Shown piece after piece: positions 1-11,100 of a DNA stretch of 39,792 nt. The stretch's first letter is position 1. The number at the start of each line of letters is the position of its first letter. Origin of the DNA: Auxenochlorella pyrenoidosa (taxonomy: Eukaryota > Chlorophyta > Trebouxiophyceae > Chlorellales > Chlorellaceae); contig KQ482061.1 in NCBI GenBank assembly GCA_001430745.1, forward strand, positions 1,153,016 to 1,192,807, given 5' to 3'. The notes below the pieces were generated by a model, which did not search any database, was not told where the DNA came from, and worked only from the letters and a program-made list of their open reading frames with translations. The position numbers were made by a program, and so were the translations under genes.

Positions 1-210
1 GGGGGTGGGGGGTTGGGGGTGGGGGGGGCACGGTGTTGAGGCGACATGGGTGGGTGGGGTGGCAAGGCGCATCCCACGGCTCGTCTGAGATGCTGCTGGG
101 CAGTAGGCAGAGGGCGGCTGGGTGGTCGCACCTGGGCGGCCCGCTGCCCCAGGCGGCCCTCTGCCCCGGGCAGCCCGCTGCCCCGGCCGGCATGCCCCCG
201 CGGCCCTCAC

Positions 211-2093
211 CCTTGAGCTTGGCCTCCTTGTGGCTCAGCATGCGGATGGTGCTGTCCAGCTTGGCCTCGGTCTTGACGCCGCCGCCAGAGGCGCCCAGCT
301 TGGCACGCATCTGGCTCACCCTGCGGGCGGGGGGGCAGGGGGGCAGAGAGCTCGGCGGTGGGTGCGCGCCATGCCTTGCCGGCTTGGTGCACATCTGTTC
401 GGCCTGGCAGGGGCGCGGCTGCGCCCTTTGATCGGGGCCGCCAGCAGTGAGCTGCCGCCTGCCCTGTGATCTGGTGCACGGCTGGGGCGCGGCACGCCGC
501 GGCGGAGCTGACGGCGGCGGCAGGCTGGCAAGGCGGCGGCAGCTGGGCGGCGGGCCGCGGGCGGCGGCCTCACTTGTTGGACATCTCGGTGACGGTGCGC
601 CGCCGCGAGTCCAGCTCCAGCCGCGTGTTCTCCAGCTCCTTGAACCGGGCCTGCAGGTGGGGTGCGGGGTGGGGTGGGGTGGGTGGGTGGGTGGGGGTGG
701 GTGGGGGTGGGGGGTCAAGGGCCCCTGGCAGGGAAAGGTGCGCGGCCCATTGCTATCCCAGTACGTAGCATGGAATGCGGATGCTGCACTGTGCTGAACA
801 GGCGGGCACCAACGCAAGCGGGGCGTGGCAGGCGCGGCGCTCACCGCCAGCTGCAGGTGCACGTCCTGCCAGCGGGTGAGGGGCGCCAGCACCTCGGTCT
901 CCAGCTTGTGCCCCGACTCGTTGCCCATGCGGCTGATCGACTCGGCCTTGAAGTGGGGGCCGCCCACCTGCGAGCCATGCAGGGGGGGGGGGAGGGGGGG
1001 GGGCGGCTCAACCCGCCGGCCTGGGCAGCGGTGTGCTCCTTGCGCCCGGCTTGGCAGGGCTGTTGGCCACATCGCTGATGCCCCTGGGAAGTGCAGCGCG
1101 TTTCCCCTGCTTTCCCCGCTACGGCCTGGCTCACTGCTCTGCACACGCACGGCCACGCACGGCACAGAAGCGGCCAGCATGTGCAGGCGTGCCCCGGCTC
1201 GCTGTCCTGGCACGTCTGCGGCCGCACTGGCCCGGCGTACACGCCTGCACACGTGCATCCTGCCCAGGCCACGCACTGCGGCCCACAAGCCCCCATGCGC
1301 TGTGCAGCCGGGCGGGTGCGGCCCGCACCTGGTGCAGCGCCACCGCCGCCGCGCCGCCCGCCCCGCCGTTGCTGTCCTCGTACGTCTGCGGCAGCGGCAG
1401 CGCCATGGTGGCCTTGGTGGTGGACAGCAGCTCGGCGTTGGCGCCGTGCGCCGCGCGGATCGCCTTCTCGCACTTCTTCACTTGCGCCGCAAAGTCGGTG
1501 GCCGTCTTCATCATGGCCTTATTCCTGCCGGGACGGGGAAGGCAGGGCGGGGGAGGAGCGAGCAGGGGGGCGGGGTGAGAAAGCTGCCGCAACGCAGGCT
1601 CCCGAAGAGGCTGCAGCCTTGCATGGGAGCGGCGGCCAGCATGGTTTGTGGCCCGCGCTTGCAGCAGGGGCAGAAGGTTGTTGGAAGGTGGGGCGCAACT
1701 GGGCAGGAAGCCGGGCGCTCCGGCGGGCACGGTGCGCTGCACCCTGCGCGCCCTCGGCTGCGTCAGGTCGCAAGGATGCGCAGCGGCGTCGCGCACAGCC
1801 ACACCACATGCTCAAAAATCCAACCCTCGCTGGTCAACCCAGCAGCAGTGCAGCACCAGCTGCCCACAGTGAGGCAAGCAAGTCCTGGCGCCCAGCCAGC
1901 CGCGCGCCACACCCAGTGCCACTTGCTCAGGGAGGCGGCAGCACCTTGCAGCAGGCTGCGCTGGGGCAAGGAGCCTGAATGTGCTTGCTCTCTCGCTTTG
2001 GCCGGGGCCGCGGGTCGCGCCCTGCGGCTCTGAGCAGCCCATGACGCGGCCTCACCTTGCGTTGCTAGTGAGGTCCGCGTGAGTGCCCGGCAT
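211..2093 (-). CDS. BAR-domain-like coiled-coil protein, copy 1 (3' end outside window)
   Basis: Five exons read on the minus strand: 2056-2093, 1329-1524, 845-967, 574-650 and 211-320. All have GT-AG borders and compatible phases; the last ends in phase 1 and the gene continues past the left edge. The start ATG at 2093 gives a short first exon (MPGTHADLTSNA) that splices in frame to RNKAMMKTATDF. The product is helical and charged, with segments such as KLETEVLAPLTRWQD, ARFKELENTRLELDSRRRTV and LSHKEAKLK. Their spacing suits a BAR-type membrane-curvature dimer, which would act at endocytic or vesicle membranes. The gene at 3016-5017 is a clear paralogue with the same N-terminal TSNAR start. 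The BAR assignment rests on motif pattern only; a generic coiled-coil protein is the alternative. The final helices are not in the window. Confidence 0.6.
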
Positions 2094-3015
2094 GCTCTCA
2101 CGGACCTTCTCCTTCCATCTACGCCAGCCTGCGCCCATGTTTGCTGTGCTGCGCGGTTCCGTGCTTCTTGGTTCTGTCGGGTGTCTTCGATCACGGTGAG
2201 GCGCTTAGGCTAGAGAGGGTTGCTCGTGGACACTCGAAAGGTGGAGCTTTTGGTCGGGACAGGAGGCATGGTGCCCATGTCTTGTATGCCGCGCCAGATG
2301 GCCGAGCGCGCTCGAGCGGGAAGGTGGTGCAGCCGCGCGCACCCGTCTGACGGCCTGCGCTTGTGACCAATTGAGCACTCCTGCTGCCCCTTACTCCCAG
2401 AAGAATGCCCCAATTGAGTGTTGTGAGCACAGCAGTGGCCACAGCGGGCAAATTGGCTGGCCAAACCCTTGCCGCACCACGCATTGCCAGCACAGTGGTG
2501 TCGTGGTACGGGGAGCTGACGGAGGCTCATGTAACGGCTTGCTGAGATGCAAGGGCATCATTCCCCATGAGACCTGGGAGGACCAGATACCTCCCAGCAC
2601 TGCCTGCTGCCCACCACAGTCTTGTGCCGGGAAGCAGTGGAACTCGTTCGCCGTGCCGCCTGCCATCTGCGGCAGAACAGCATTCCAGCAACTTGGCAGT
2701 TCTGCACTGTGCTTCATTGAGCACATCGTCCAGTGTGACGTTAATTGATGGGCCCGGTACAGCGGCAGGGCGTAAGTGTAGGGAATGTGCACAGAACGGG
2801 TGGCGTGCGGGGCCACCAGGGGCATGGTCTTGCATGGAAGTGCAGGGATGCCGTGCTCTTCAACTGCCACCGCGTTGGCATGGCCTGGCTATTCATGAGG
2901 GCTATTCATCAGGCAGACTTCACAGTGCATGCAAGGGCAAAGAACCAGGGCACATAATGCATACACAAAGGCTCAGGTCGCCATGCTGCTGGTGCCACCT
3001 ACACGCCGCTGCCCC
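2094..3015. other. Intergenic, between the two BAR-like genes
   Basis: This stretch is the 3' flank of copy 2 and the 5' flank of copy 1, both on the minus strand. It has open frames on both strands, but none shows splice structure or a recognisable family. I see no RNA gene or repeat here. Confidence 0.5.
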
Positions 3016-5017
3016 TCAAACCTTGGCACTGAACCCCACACCCTCGCCGTGCTGGCTCTCTGTAACTGGAAAACGCGCCATGGGGGGCACGGGCGGCTGC
3101 GCCGCCGGAGTGCCCGGGTACAGCCCACCAGAGCTATCACGCCGGTGGGCAGCCACCACCCTCTGGCCAGGGCCGGCAGCTGCTGCACCCTCAGGCCCCT
3201 CCACTCGCTCGTAGCCGGCAGCGCGCTGCGCAGCGGCGGACACTGCGGCCTCGGCATGTCCGCCTGCCATGGGTGGCGTGGCCGGGGCTGCACCGGCGGT
3301 CACTGCCATCCTGCTGGCAGGCGGCGGGAAGGCGCCGCCAGGCAGCGGGCCAAACGCCTCTGCCGCGGTCAACAGGGCCGATCCCTCCAGGCGGAACGCT
3401 GCTGCCACTGCAGACAACCCAGGGGGCGGCACGCCAGGACAGGAATGTTGCTCAGGCTGGGGCAAAACTGGGCATGCGCGGGCAAGGCGCGACTTTTGCA
3501 GCACGGCCACTGCACTGCAGCCTCCCCGCAAGCCAGCAGGTGCTGGCGCCTCTCCAAAACAAGCCAGCTCCCGAAGCTGCGCCCCACCATAGTGCCGCAG
3601 CCAGGCCGCATCGCTGATCAGGGTGGACAGGTCACGGTGCAGCAGCCCCTCCCGCTCCATGAACGACTGGGTGGCCGCTGCAGTTGGGAGCCAGGAAAGG
3701 TGGTTGGCTCATGCCCTGAGGTGCATGGGGGCAGGCAACGTGCCACATGGCTCAGTGCAGGTCGGCCGGGCTGCGCACCTGGCTGAGCGCAGGGGTGCTG
3801 CAGGGGCGGCCCTGCACTGCTGCTGCAGCAGCATACCTCGGAGCTCTCAATGCCCGACCCACAGACGTGCATGCATGCCCAAGGGCGGGCAGCCTGCCTG
3901 CAGCCGCGCACCAGGCGCCCAACCCACCCTGCAGCTTGCCCTCCTTGTGCTGCAGCCGCTTGATGGTTGCCTCCAGGGCTGTCTCCATCTTGGCATCCCC
4001 GCCCTTGCCCAGCCGCGCCCGCATTGTGTCCATCCGGCGAGACAGGTCGGCCACGGTGCGGCGCCGGCTGTCCACCTCCAGCCTGGTTGCCTCCACCTCC
4101 TGAAAACGAGCCTGCGAGGCAGGCAGGCAGGCACGCTGGTGGAGGGACGTCAGGTTGGGCGGGTGCAACCCTGGCAGGTGCGCAGGTGCCCCTTCATCTT
4201 TGGCAGGCTGCCTGCCCGGCCTTTCAAGCCCAGGCAGGTTGCTCACCCGGAGCTGTGTGTACACCTCCTGCCAGCGGGCCAGGGGCGCCAGCACCTCGGT
4301 CTCCACCTTGTGCCCCGCATCCGTGAACGAGCGTGCAATCACCTGCAACGGGAAGAAGCTCACCGCATCAGAACAGCAGGAAATCGATTGGTGCAGGCCG
4401 GAGGCATGGAGAGACGGCGCCATGTAAAAGGCTGCCGGGCCAGCCAGATGCGCGCCGCCAGGTGCAGTGCACCCAACTCCCTTTTTGCTCGCACCTCGCC
4501 GCTGAAGCTGGGACCGCCGATCGGAATTGGCGCTGCTGTGGCGCCACCCGCTCCCGCAGCCGTCTCCTCCCACCGCACTGGCAGCGGCGCGCTCATCACG
4601 AGCTTGATGGTGCTGCCGGCCTCTGCGTTGGCGGCGGCCATGTTGCGGATGGCCTTCTCGCAGCGCCGCAGCTGGGAGGTGAAGGTGGTCGCCTCCTGCA
4701 GCATGGTGCTGCGGGGTGGCCAGGCAGCGGGCGATTGAGAGATATAAGCCACTTCTTTGAGCCGATCAGGCTGGGTCCTGAACAAAGGAAGTGCCGCAGG
4801 CTGTGAGAGTGGAGTGCAGCGGGCACCTATGGGAGGCAGGCGGCAGGCGGCGGAGCGGTCGAGCAGTCACCCAGGGCAGGCACCTCAGGCTGTGTGCAGC
4901 CCTCTCCAAGCCTGCCCACCTGCAGCGTGCATTTGACGTCGGCTGCAGGCCTCCGCTGCTCTGGAGCGGAGCTCCCTGATGGATCCGCTCCGTGAAGCGA
5001 CGCCAGCCAACACCCAT
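3016..5017 (-). CDS. BAR-domain-like coiled-coil protein, copy 2
   Basis: Exons on the minus strand: 4920-5017, 4495-4708, 4247-4342, 3928-4111 and 3016-3677. They join in phase to 418 codons. The first exon starts MGVGWRRFTERIHQ and ends TSNARC, matching copy 1 at the junction. The core includes KVETEVLAPLARWQEV, ARFQEVEATRLEVDSRRRTV, IKRLQHKEGKL and then SFMEREGLLHRDLSTLI and AWLRHYGGAQLRE. The last two segments look like the closing helix of a BAR domain (about residues 35-235). The remaining C-terminal part is rich in Ala, Pro and Gly, probably disordered, and lacks a visible SH3 or PH domain. An extra intron inside the 662-base last exon cannot be excluded, because the sequence after LRE looks less coding-like until about 3420. 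Likely role, by inference: shaping or sensing curved membranes. Confidence 0.6.
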
Positions 5018-6753
5018 AGTGTCTTGCTCACGCGCAGAGCTGGCAGTGACAGCAGAGACCAGTCCTAGCCTGCCGGCACAGCGCCACACTGTGCTTCCCT
5101 CTTGCACCGCCTCTCCCCCTGTCTATACGTTCACAATACTGTTGCTCCTCGCTTTGCACGGGTTTCACAGCTGCAACGGCAAGCCCAGCAGGTGCAATAC
5201 CAACTCCGGCAGCGCCAACTGGCGGCGCCACCAGGCGGCGCCACCAGGCGGGGTGCACAGGCAAGTTACTCCCTGTTGCGATCTACTTACCATCTTTCCT
5301 TTTAAATTGGATCTACACACCTAGGAAGCCCGTGCACCGGCCTCCGGTCAAGCCCGCCAATCTCCCGGCCTTTCGACAGGCGCGTTTGCAGAGATGGGCC
5401 CCTCTATGCCGCTCCCCAAACTTGTAGCCTCGATTCAAGACTGCCGCTCGCGCGCGGCGGCCCTCAAGGCGCGCTGCCAGCAGCGGGGCGCTCGAGTGAC
5501 GGCCGCTGCACGCCAGGCGTTTGCCCGCGTCCTAATGCTTGGACTCGGCTCCTATTAAAATCCATTTGGCAGCTGCCTCTGCACAGCGTATTGCCTCGCA
5601 CGTTTCATTCCAGTTAAGAGTTGCCATCTCCATGCCATGCTTGGTCAATGCACGCCCCCCTGCCAGCCAGTGCCGGGCGCTGGCTGCGCCCTCATTCGTT
5701 CTTAGCGTTGTTGAGTGACGAATCCATTAGTCTGTTCTCTGCAACAAACCCACAGAAATCTCATGAAGTACAGGGCACTCGCAAGGAAGGGGCAGCTCAT
5801 TATTTGCACGGCTGTCACCCTGGCTCTGGCAGCACTGCAGTCCTGCTGACACACACAATGCTGCCAGGCTGAGTTGCGCCAACAATCATCTATGCGAGGG
5901 AGAGGAAGTGCTGCTGGTTGCGCTGCCTGCTCAGCCGCTCAGCCAGAGGGGCCCTCCTGCTGCTGCTAGCACTGGTGCTGTGCCACACCCCCTCCAGCAA
6001 AGCAACCAGTGAGGGCGGGACCGCCAAGCCTGCAGGGCAGGACAGCACAACCAGGGTCCACGCCGCCCTCGTTGCCAAGACCCCCTTGACAGTGGCTTCA
6101 TCAACCAACCAGCCGCAGCAACGGCACCCTCCCTCCTGCATAATCCGGCCTCCGTGTGGGCTGCCCATGCACCCTAGCGGCCTGCCCTCGTCCATGGGCA
6201 GCTGATGCCCAGCAAAAATTGCACATGCAGAGCAGGAGCAGGGGGTTTGGTGCCTGGTGGGAGGATGGAGGCGTGCAGCACCGTGCCGTCGCGTGGTGAC
6301 CAGGCAGTGCAGGCGAAACAGCGCAAACAGCAGCGACAATGAAGTTTTGGCTGAACCGTCACACTTATTGAGATCAGTCCATTGCAGGCGGCTTCGGCAT
6401 TTATTGTCTGAAGAGTGAACCCCGTGGGAGCATCCATGGCCTCCTCCGCCTGCACCAGGCGCCAAGTGGCGTCCGACGGCGGCAGGGGCCAGCTGCAGGG
6501 AGCTGGTCGTCCGGTGGCCGAGATCCATTCAGCACAAAATACCTTCTGTTTGTGTAGACTGTGGCAAAGCTAGCATCACCACCGGGAGGGCAGCAGAGAC
6601 AGTACGGCCATGACCGGCCACGCGTCGGGAGATGCAGCGAAGCCTCATGCTGCTCCAATGCCAAGCTACGATCGAGATGTTTGGTTCGACATTCTAACCA
6701 ACCAGCCCGGCAGTTGTTGAAAGCCCGCTCCTCCGGCGGTTTCCATCCCCGTG
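5018..6753. other. Long divergent intergenic region
   Basis: This region separates the BAR-like copy 2 (leftward) from the protease gene (rightward) and should hold both promoters. Base composition is more mixed than in the genes. The only candidate coding element I see is a 53-codon ORF at 5394-5555. A 212-codon open frame on the minus strand at 5890-6528 has no recognisable domain or splice context and is not called. There is a short A/T-rich stretch, CCTATTAAAATCC, near 5551. Confidence 0.45.
5394..5555 (+). CDS. Possible small ORF, 53 aa, unknown
   Basis: An uninterrupted ATG-to-TAA frame starts MGPSMPLPKLVASIQDC and ends FARVLMLGLGSY. It is basic, with a likely amphipathic helical middle rich in Arg, Ala and Gln. 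Third codon positions are often G or C, as in the genes around it. It has no recognised family, no spliced partner exon, and a short length that could arise by chance in GC-rich DNA. It could instead be part of an upstream transcript of a neighbour. Confidence 0.2.
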
Positions 6754-9700
6754 ATGCGGCCGTCTCTCTGGCTGCTGCTCCTTGCAGTGGCCCTAGCGGC
6801 GACGGAGGTAGCCGGGTGCGGTTAGCAGGGTGCCCCGGCTCCCACGAATGGTCGGTCTGCCTGCTGGTGGCGGCCCGCAGCTGCAGCGGCAGTCAGTCCG
6901 CCAGGTGGACGGCCAGGCTCTCACTTTCCTCTGCTGCCCGTCCTCTGCCAGCTAGGGCATGCACCCGCAGCATGAGCACGACCGCCTGTGCGAAATGCCC
7001 CTGCAGGCGCAGCCTGAGCCAGGTGCAGGCGGCGATTGTGTCCGGCCGCGCTGCGCCCAAGGGGCGGTACAAGTGGATTGCCAGCCTGCGCGCTAAGGGG
7101 TCGGACTTCCATTTCTGCACCGGGTCCCTCATCGCCCCCAGGGTGGTGATGACGGCTGCACACGTGCGCAAGCCCGGCGCCCTTTCCGCCATGTGCTGCT
7201 TGCCCCATGCACCCCCGGCTTGCACGTGCAGCGCTGGCCTTGCGCGTGGGCTCATGTCGGTCCGTTCAGTCACCAAGACCCCAACACTGCCGCCCCTGCA
7301 GTGCGTCACGAACAGCTATGCAGCTTGGGCCGACCTGGAGCAGTCCCTTCCCGACGTGAGGATCGGCGGCTGGGAGTACAGGGGCGGCAGGTACGAGCGG
7401 CGCGCCGCCGTCCAGGCCGTGGTGCACGAGGCCTTCAACCCCGCCACCCTGGAGAACGACATCGCCCTGCTGCTGCTGGACCGCCCGGCGGCGGCGGCCC
7501 CGGTTCTGCTGCCGGCCAACAGTGAGCTGGGGGTGCCCCCGCGGGGGGGGGGCGGCCCACTGGGCCTGCATGACCCGGTGGCGCATGTGGGGTCGATCTG
7601 TCGCCAGCGAGCCAGGCACACAGCTGCATCGTGGCGGGCCACCAGCGCAGATGGGTGGAGCCAGCCGCCGCATTCCTGCCCGCGGCCAGATATCCTGCAA
7701 GCGCTTGCCAGCGCGCATCCAACACAACAACTGCCTGAACCCCTGCAATCCTCGCTCTGTGCCGCAGGCTTCCCGTCCAAGAAGCAGGCCTATCCGCAGG
7801 GCACCGTGCTGACCGTTGCAGGCTGGGGAGTATTCGATGACAACTATAATCCGCCCCCCGTCCTGCAAGAGGTGCGCTGCCGCGAAAAGGGTGGCAGTAC
7901 AGCATGTGCCACCAGGGAATGGCAGGCTTGGAGAAGCCAGTTGGTGTTCTCGCGTGCACCCTTGCACCACCCGCAATCCTGAGCTTGCGTACTTGCGGGT
8001 CGGCCAAACTGTGTGCTTGGTCCTGTGCATCGCCGCCCGCAGACCACTGTGAACGCGCTGGACCCGGCTACCTGCCAGGACAAATTCGAAGGCGCCAACC
8101 TGGGTGTAGACTTTTTGCGCAACTCCATGATTTGTGCAGGTGCGGAGAACCGCCCGGCAGTTGCCCGGCTGCCCTCTGGTGTACTGGTGCCAGCTTGCAT
8201 CTGCTGGCCCCTCCCCTTCCTCCCTCACTGCATGCGTGTTTGCCTCTGTTTCTGTAACCGCAGCCAACCTGACGCAGCACCCGCTGTACGAGGACACGTG
8301 CTACGGTGAGCTCAGTGCTGGCCATGCAAGGCCTGAGGCAGCATGCCTGGCACGCCGGTCTGGGAAGGAGAAGAGGGTGCGCAGGGGGCACCTTTGGTGC
8401 AGAGCAGGCCCATCAACCCTGCTCGCCACTCCCGCCGACGCTATTGCCCGCAGGCGACTCTGGCGGCCCTCTGTTCTATGCCGGAGGCATCGGCAACGAC
8501 ACTGTGGTGGGCCTCACCTCCTGGGGCGAAACCTTCAGCGAGACCACCTGCTTCTCACGGTGCGCCCATGGGCAGGCTGCAGCGGCTGGCTGGGTGCCCG
8601 GAGGGCTCCCGGTGGCTGCGCGAGGCGCAGCAGGTGCTGCCGCTGGCTGTGCAAGCTGCCGCGTCCGTGTTGCGCGTGCTGCCCACTGGCCGGTGCATGC
8701 GAGCGGTGTGCGCCCGCTCAGCATGTCCGGTGCAGCCCCGAGCCGTCTATGTGTTCACGCCTCCCACCCACCCATCCCCGGGCTGTCTCGCAGGTATCCA
8801 AGCGTGTACACTGATGTGGCGTTCATGCGGGGGTGGATCGACGCTCACGTGCAGGTGCGAAGGGGCCTCCCACGGGGCGGTGCACATGCGTACATGCTTG
8901 ACAGCTGAATACAAACTGCAAGCCAGTGCGCTATGTTCAAGCCCGCGGTTTGCCGGCATGTGCACCCGGCACGCAACCGTGCATCCTTTCCTCTCGTAAC
9001 GCGCTTGAACCTGACCTGGCTGGTGCAGGCCCTGCTGAAAGCCAACGGGTCAGCCCCAGTAGTCGACCTGGGCCCTGCTTCGACTGCCCCTTCTGCCTCC
9101 CGGGCCCGGCTGCCTGGCAAAACTGCGTTGAGCAGGCGCCTGGGAGACAGTCCTGCAGATAATGCCGGCCAGATGTATGCGGTGAGCGAGCTGGCGGATG
9201 TGCTGATGTGCTGGCAGAACGGCGGCTGTGGGAAGGAACTGTGAGTTGCGCTGGTTTACGCGCCTTGAAGTGAGCGTGACCACATTGCTGCCATGCTCCC
9301 TCCCCTGCTTGCCCCGCCCCGCAGTGCAACTCGCTGCAATCCAACCAGGGCTGCCGGTATTGCGATGCCTCGGGTAGGGGCGGGGGGGTGCCTCACCATG
9401 CGGCAGACTGACAGGCGGAAGCCTGCAAGACGCCAGCCATCCAGACCAGCCAGCCCCCAATGAAGGCAGCCACGAAATGCTGTTTGCGTGCACCATCCCC
9501 GCAGGCCGCATCTGCAAGGAGTGCGCCCTGGGGTTCCGCGACATGGGCGCAGGCAGCCTCGGCAGGTCCTGCAAGGCCTGCAGTGGCGGGTCCAATTGCC
9601 TATCCTGCGGCCAGGACCTCAGGTGCACCGCCTGCAGCACCTCAAACGGGCTGGACAGGACTGGATCCTGCAGCAAGTGCTCCGACCCGCTGTGCTTCAC

Positions 9701-10283
9701 CTGCAACGGCGATGTGCGCAAGTGCTCCCAGTGTGAGTGGTGCGGGTGGCTGAGCAGCTCGACGGCGCTCTTGCTGCTGAGCGATGCGAGCTGTACAGGC
9801 CACACCTGGCTTAAGGCAGAAGGGAGGAGAGCCCCCCCCCCCCCCCCCCCCACCGCAGCTCATGTGCGTGATCTCTGGCAGGGCGCTTTTGAGCATGCAG
9901 CGTGCAATGCCTCAAGCAGGCTCAGCCACGCAGTGTGCCAGGGCTTTTGAAGGCAGGTAGCCCTGCTGCGCGGCACTGACACCCGCACTCTTCATGCCCT
10001 GCCTCCTCGTGCTGCAGGCATCCAAGAATCGCCCTATGGCGGTGTGTGGAGGGCAAATCTGCCGGGCGGGTCGCGGTGCACACCCTGCCTGATCGGTTGC
10101 CTTCGCTGCACCAGCCTGAGGAGCTGTCAGCAGTGCGCCTCCGGCATGGCCAGCCTGGGGGCCGGGGCCTGCTTCCGCTGCGTTGACCCCCGCTGCGGCG
10201 AGTGCCCGACCAATCCCAACCAGTGCACTGCCTGCCGCGCCCCGGGCTACGTAGCTCGCAATGGGCGGTGCGTTAGGAAGTGA
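6754..10283 (+). CDS. Secreted trypsin-like serine protease (S1A) with C-terminal Cys-rich repeats
   Basis: The start at 6754 gives a signal peptide (MRPSLWLLLLAVALAATE). The second exon begins somewhere in 6880-6990 and ends at 7163. Further exons: 7302-7521, 7768-7871, 8043-8139, 8264-8305, 8454-8559, 8794-8854, 9029-9181 (or 9240), 9325-9373, 9505-9732 and 10018-10283. The catalytic triad is visible: His in VVMTAAH, Asp in ENDIALLLLD and Ser in GDSGGPLFY. IVSGR marks the mature N terminus after zymogen cleavage. The residue six before the catalytic Ser is Asp (DTCYGDSGG), which predicts cleavage after Arg or Lys. After the protease fold come about 170 residues of CxxC-type repeats (for example RICKECALGF, RCTPCLIGCLRCTS, RCVDPRCGECP) resembling furin-like or growth-factor-receptor Cys-rich modules. 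The join between exons near 9181-9325 is uncertain: two donors are possible and only the first fits the Cys-rich frame. Confidence 0.82.
9833..9852 (+). repeat. Poly-C tract in protease intron
   Basis: A long run of C lies in the intron between exons 9505-9732 and 10018-10283. The length of such a run is error-prone in assemblies, but it does not touch coding sequence. Confidence 0.8.
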
Positions 10284-11100
10284 GCGCTGCAGCTCCTGCC
10301 CCTTCCGACTCAGGAATGTTGCTGCTGAAATGGATGTGCTTTTGAGGGCAGCGTGGCAGCCTGACAATTTGCCACGACCATTTGTGATCTCTTCAATCCT
10401 TGAATCTTGTGTGAATCGTTACGGCCATGCTGAATTTTTTGCTGCAAAATGTGGCTGAATCCTGTGGTTCTGCACCTCTACGGCTGTCCCAGACTAGATG
10501 CGCTTTTTGCCTCTCAGCAGACTCTCCTTCAACCTGCAATTCTTAACTGTCCCTGTTGCTGGCTGGTCACCTGGGAAAGAGCCCCGGGGAAAGAGCTCTC
10601 AGCTGAAATGGCTTTGCGGTGGGGAACACTCTGTGGCACGCCGGCCCCCGTAGCTGGGCGGCCCTTGCGGAGGCCAGCACAAAGCTGACTCAAGGCATGC
10701 CCAGTTGGTGTCAAGTCCAGCTTGGTAGGCTTTGAGTGTTATTTCATTCTCAACCAGCATGCATGGGCACGGCGGCTGCTTCGAGCTGGCAGGCGGCAGC
10801 GGCATCGCGCTTGCAGGCAAGGGCATCTCCTGCCAGCTGTATCTGTTGCGCGTGCAAATGCATGCACGAGCGTATTGAAAGCTAGGAGGGCCTTTCCAGG
10901 GGAAACAACTAAGTCTGCCCGGCGATTTCTGGGCCGCACAGCCCTAGAACCCTAGCTACCAGACGTGGGTTCTCCATTCGTTCAGATCTCAGACCGTCCA
11001 ATAATAACATGAGCTAAAAAACACACTCTGCCGTCGGCGCCGTGCGACCGCTTCACTATCTCTCGCACTTCCGGCGAGCGCTCGCCGTAACTCAGGACAC
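10284..11100. other. Intergenic, protease 3' flank and B3/Tudor gene 5' flank
   Basis: Both neighbours are on the plus strand. I see no TGTAA signal shortly after the protease stop and no RNA gene. The part at 10330-10540 is locally A/T-richer, as expected of a 3' untranslated region. No supported gene lies here. Confidence 0.5.

Noticed and set aside
825..2033. Plus-strand open frame of 402 codons
   Set aside because: It lies antisense to the spliced BAR-like gene; long shadow frames are expected in GC-rich DNA.
5890..6528. Minus-strand open frame of 212 codons
   Set aside because: No domain, no splice partner and unconvincing composition; likely chance.
7266..8297. Minus-strand open frame of 343 codons under the protease gene
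   Set aside because: The opposite strand carries conserved protease motifs with good splice sites; this is a shadow.
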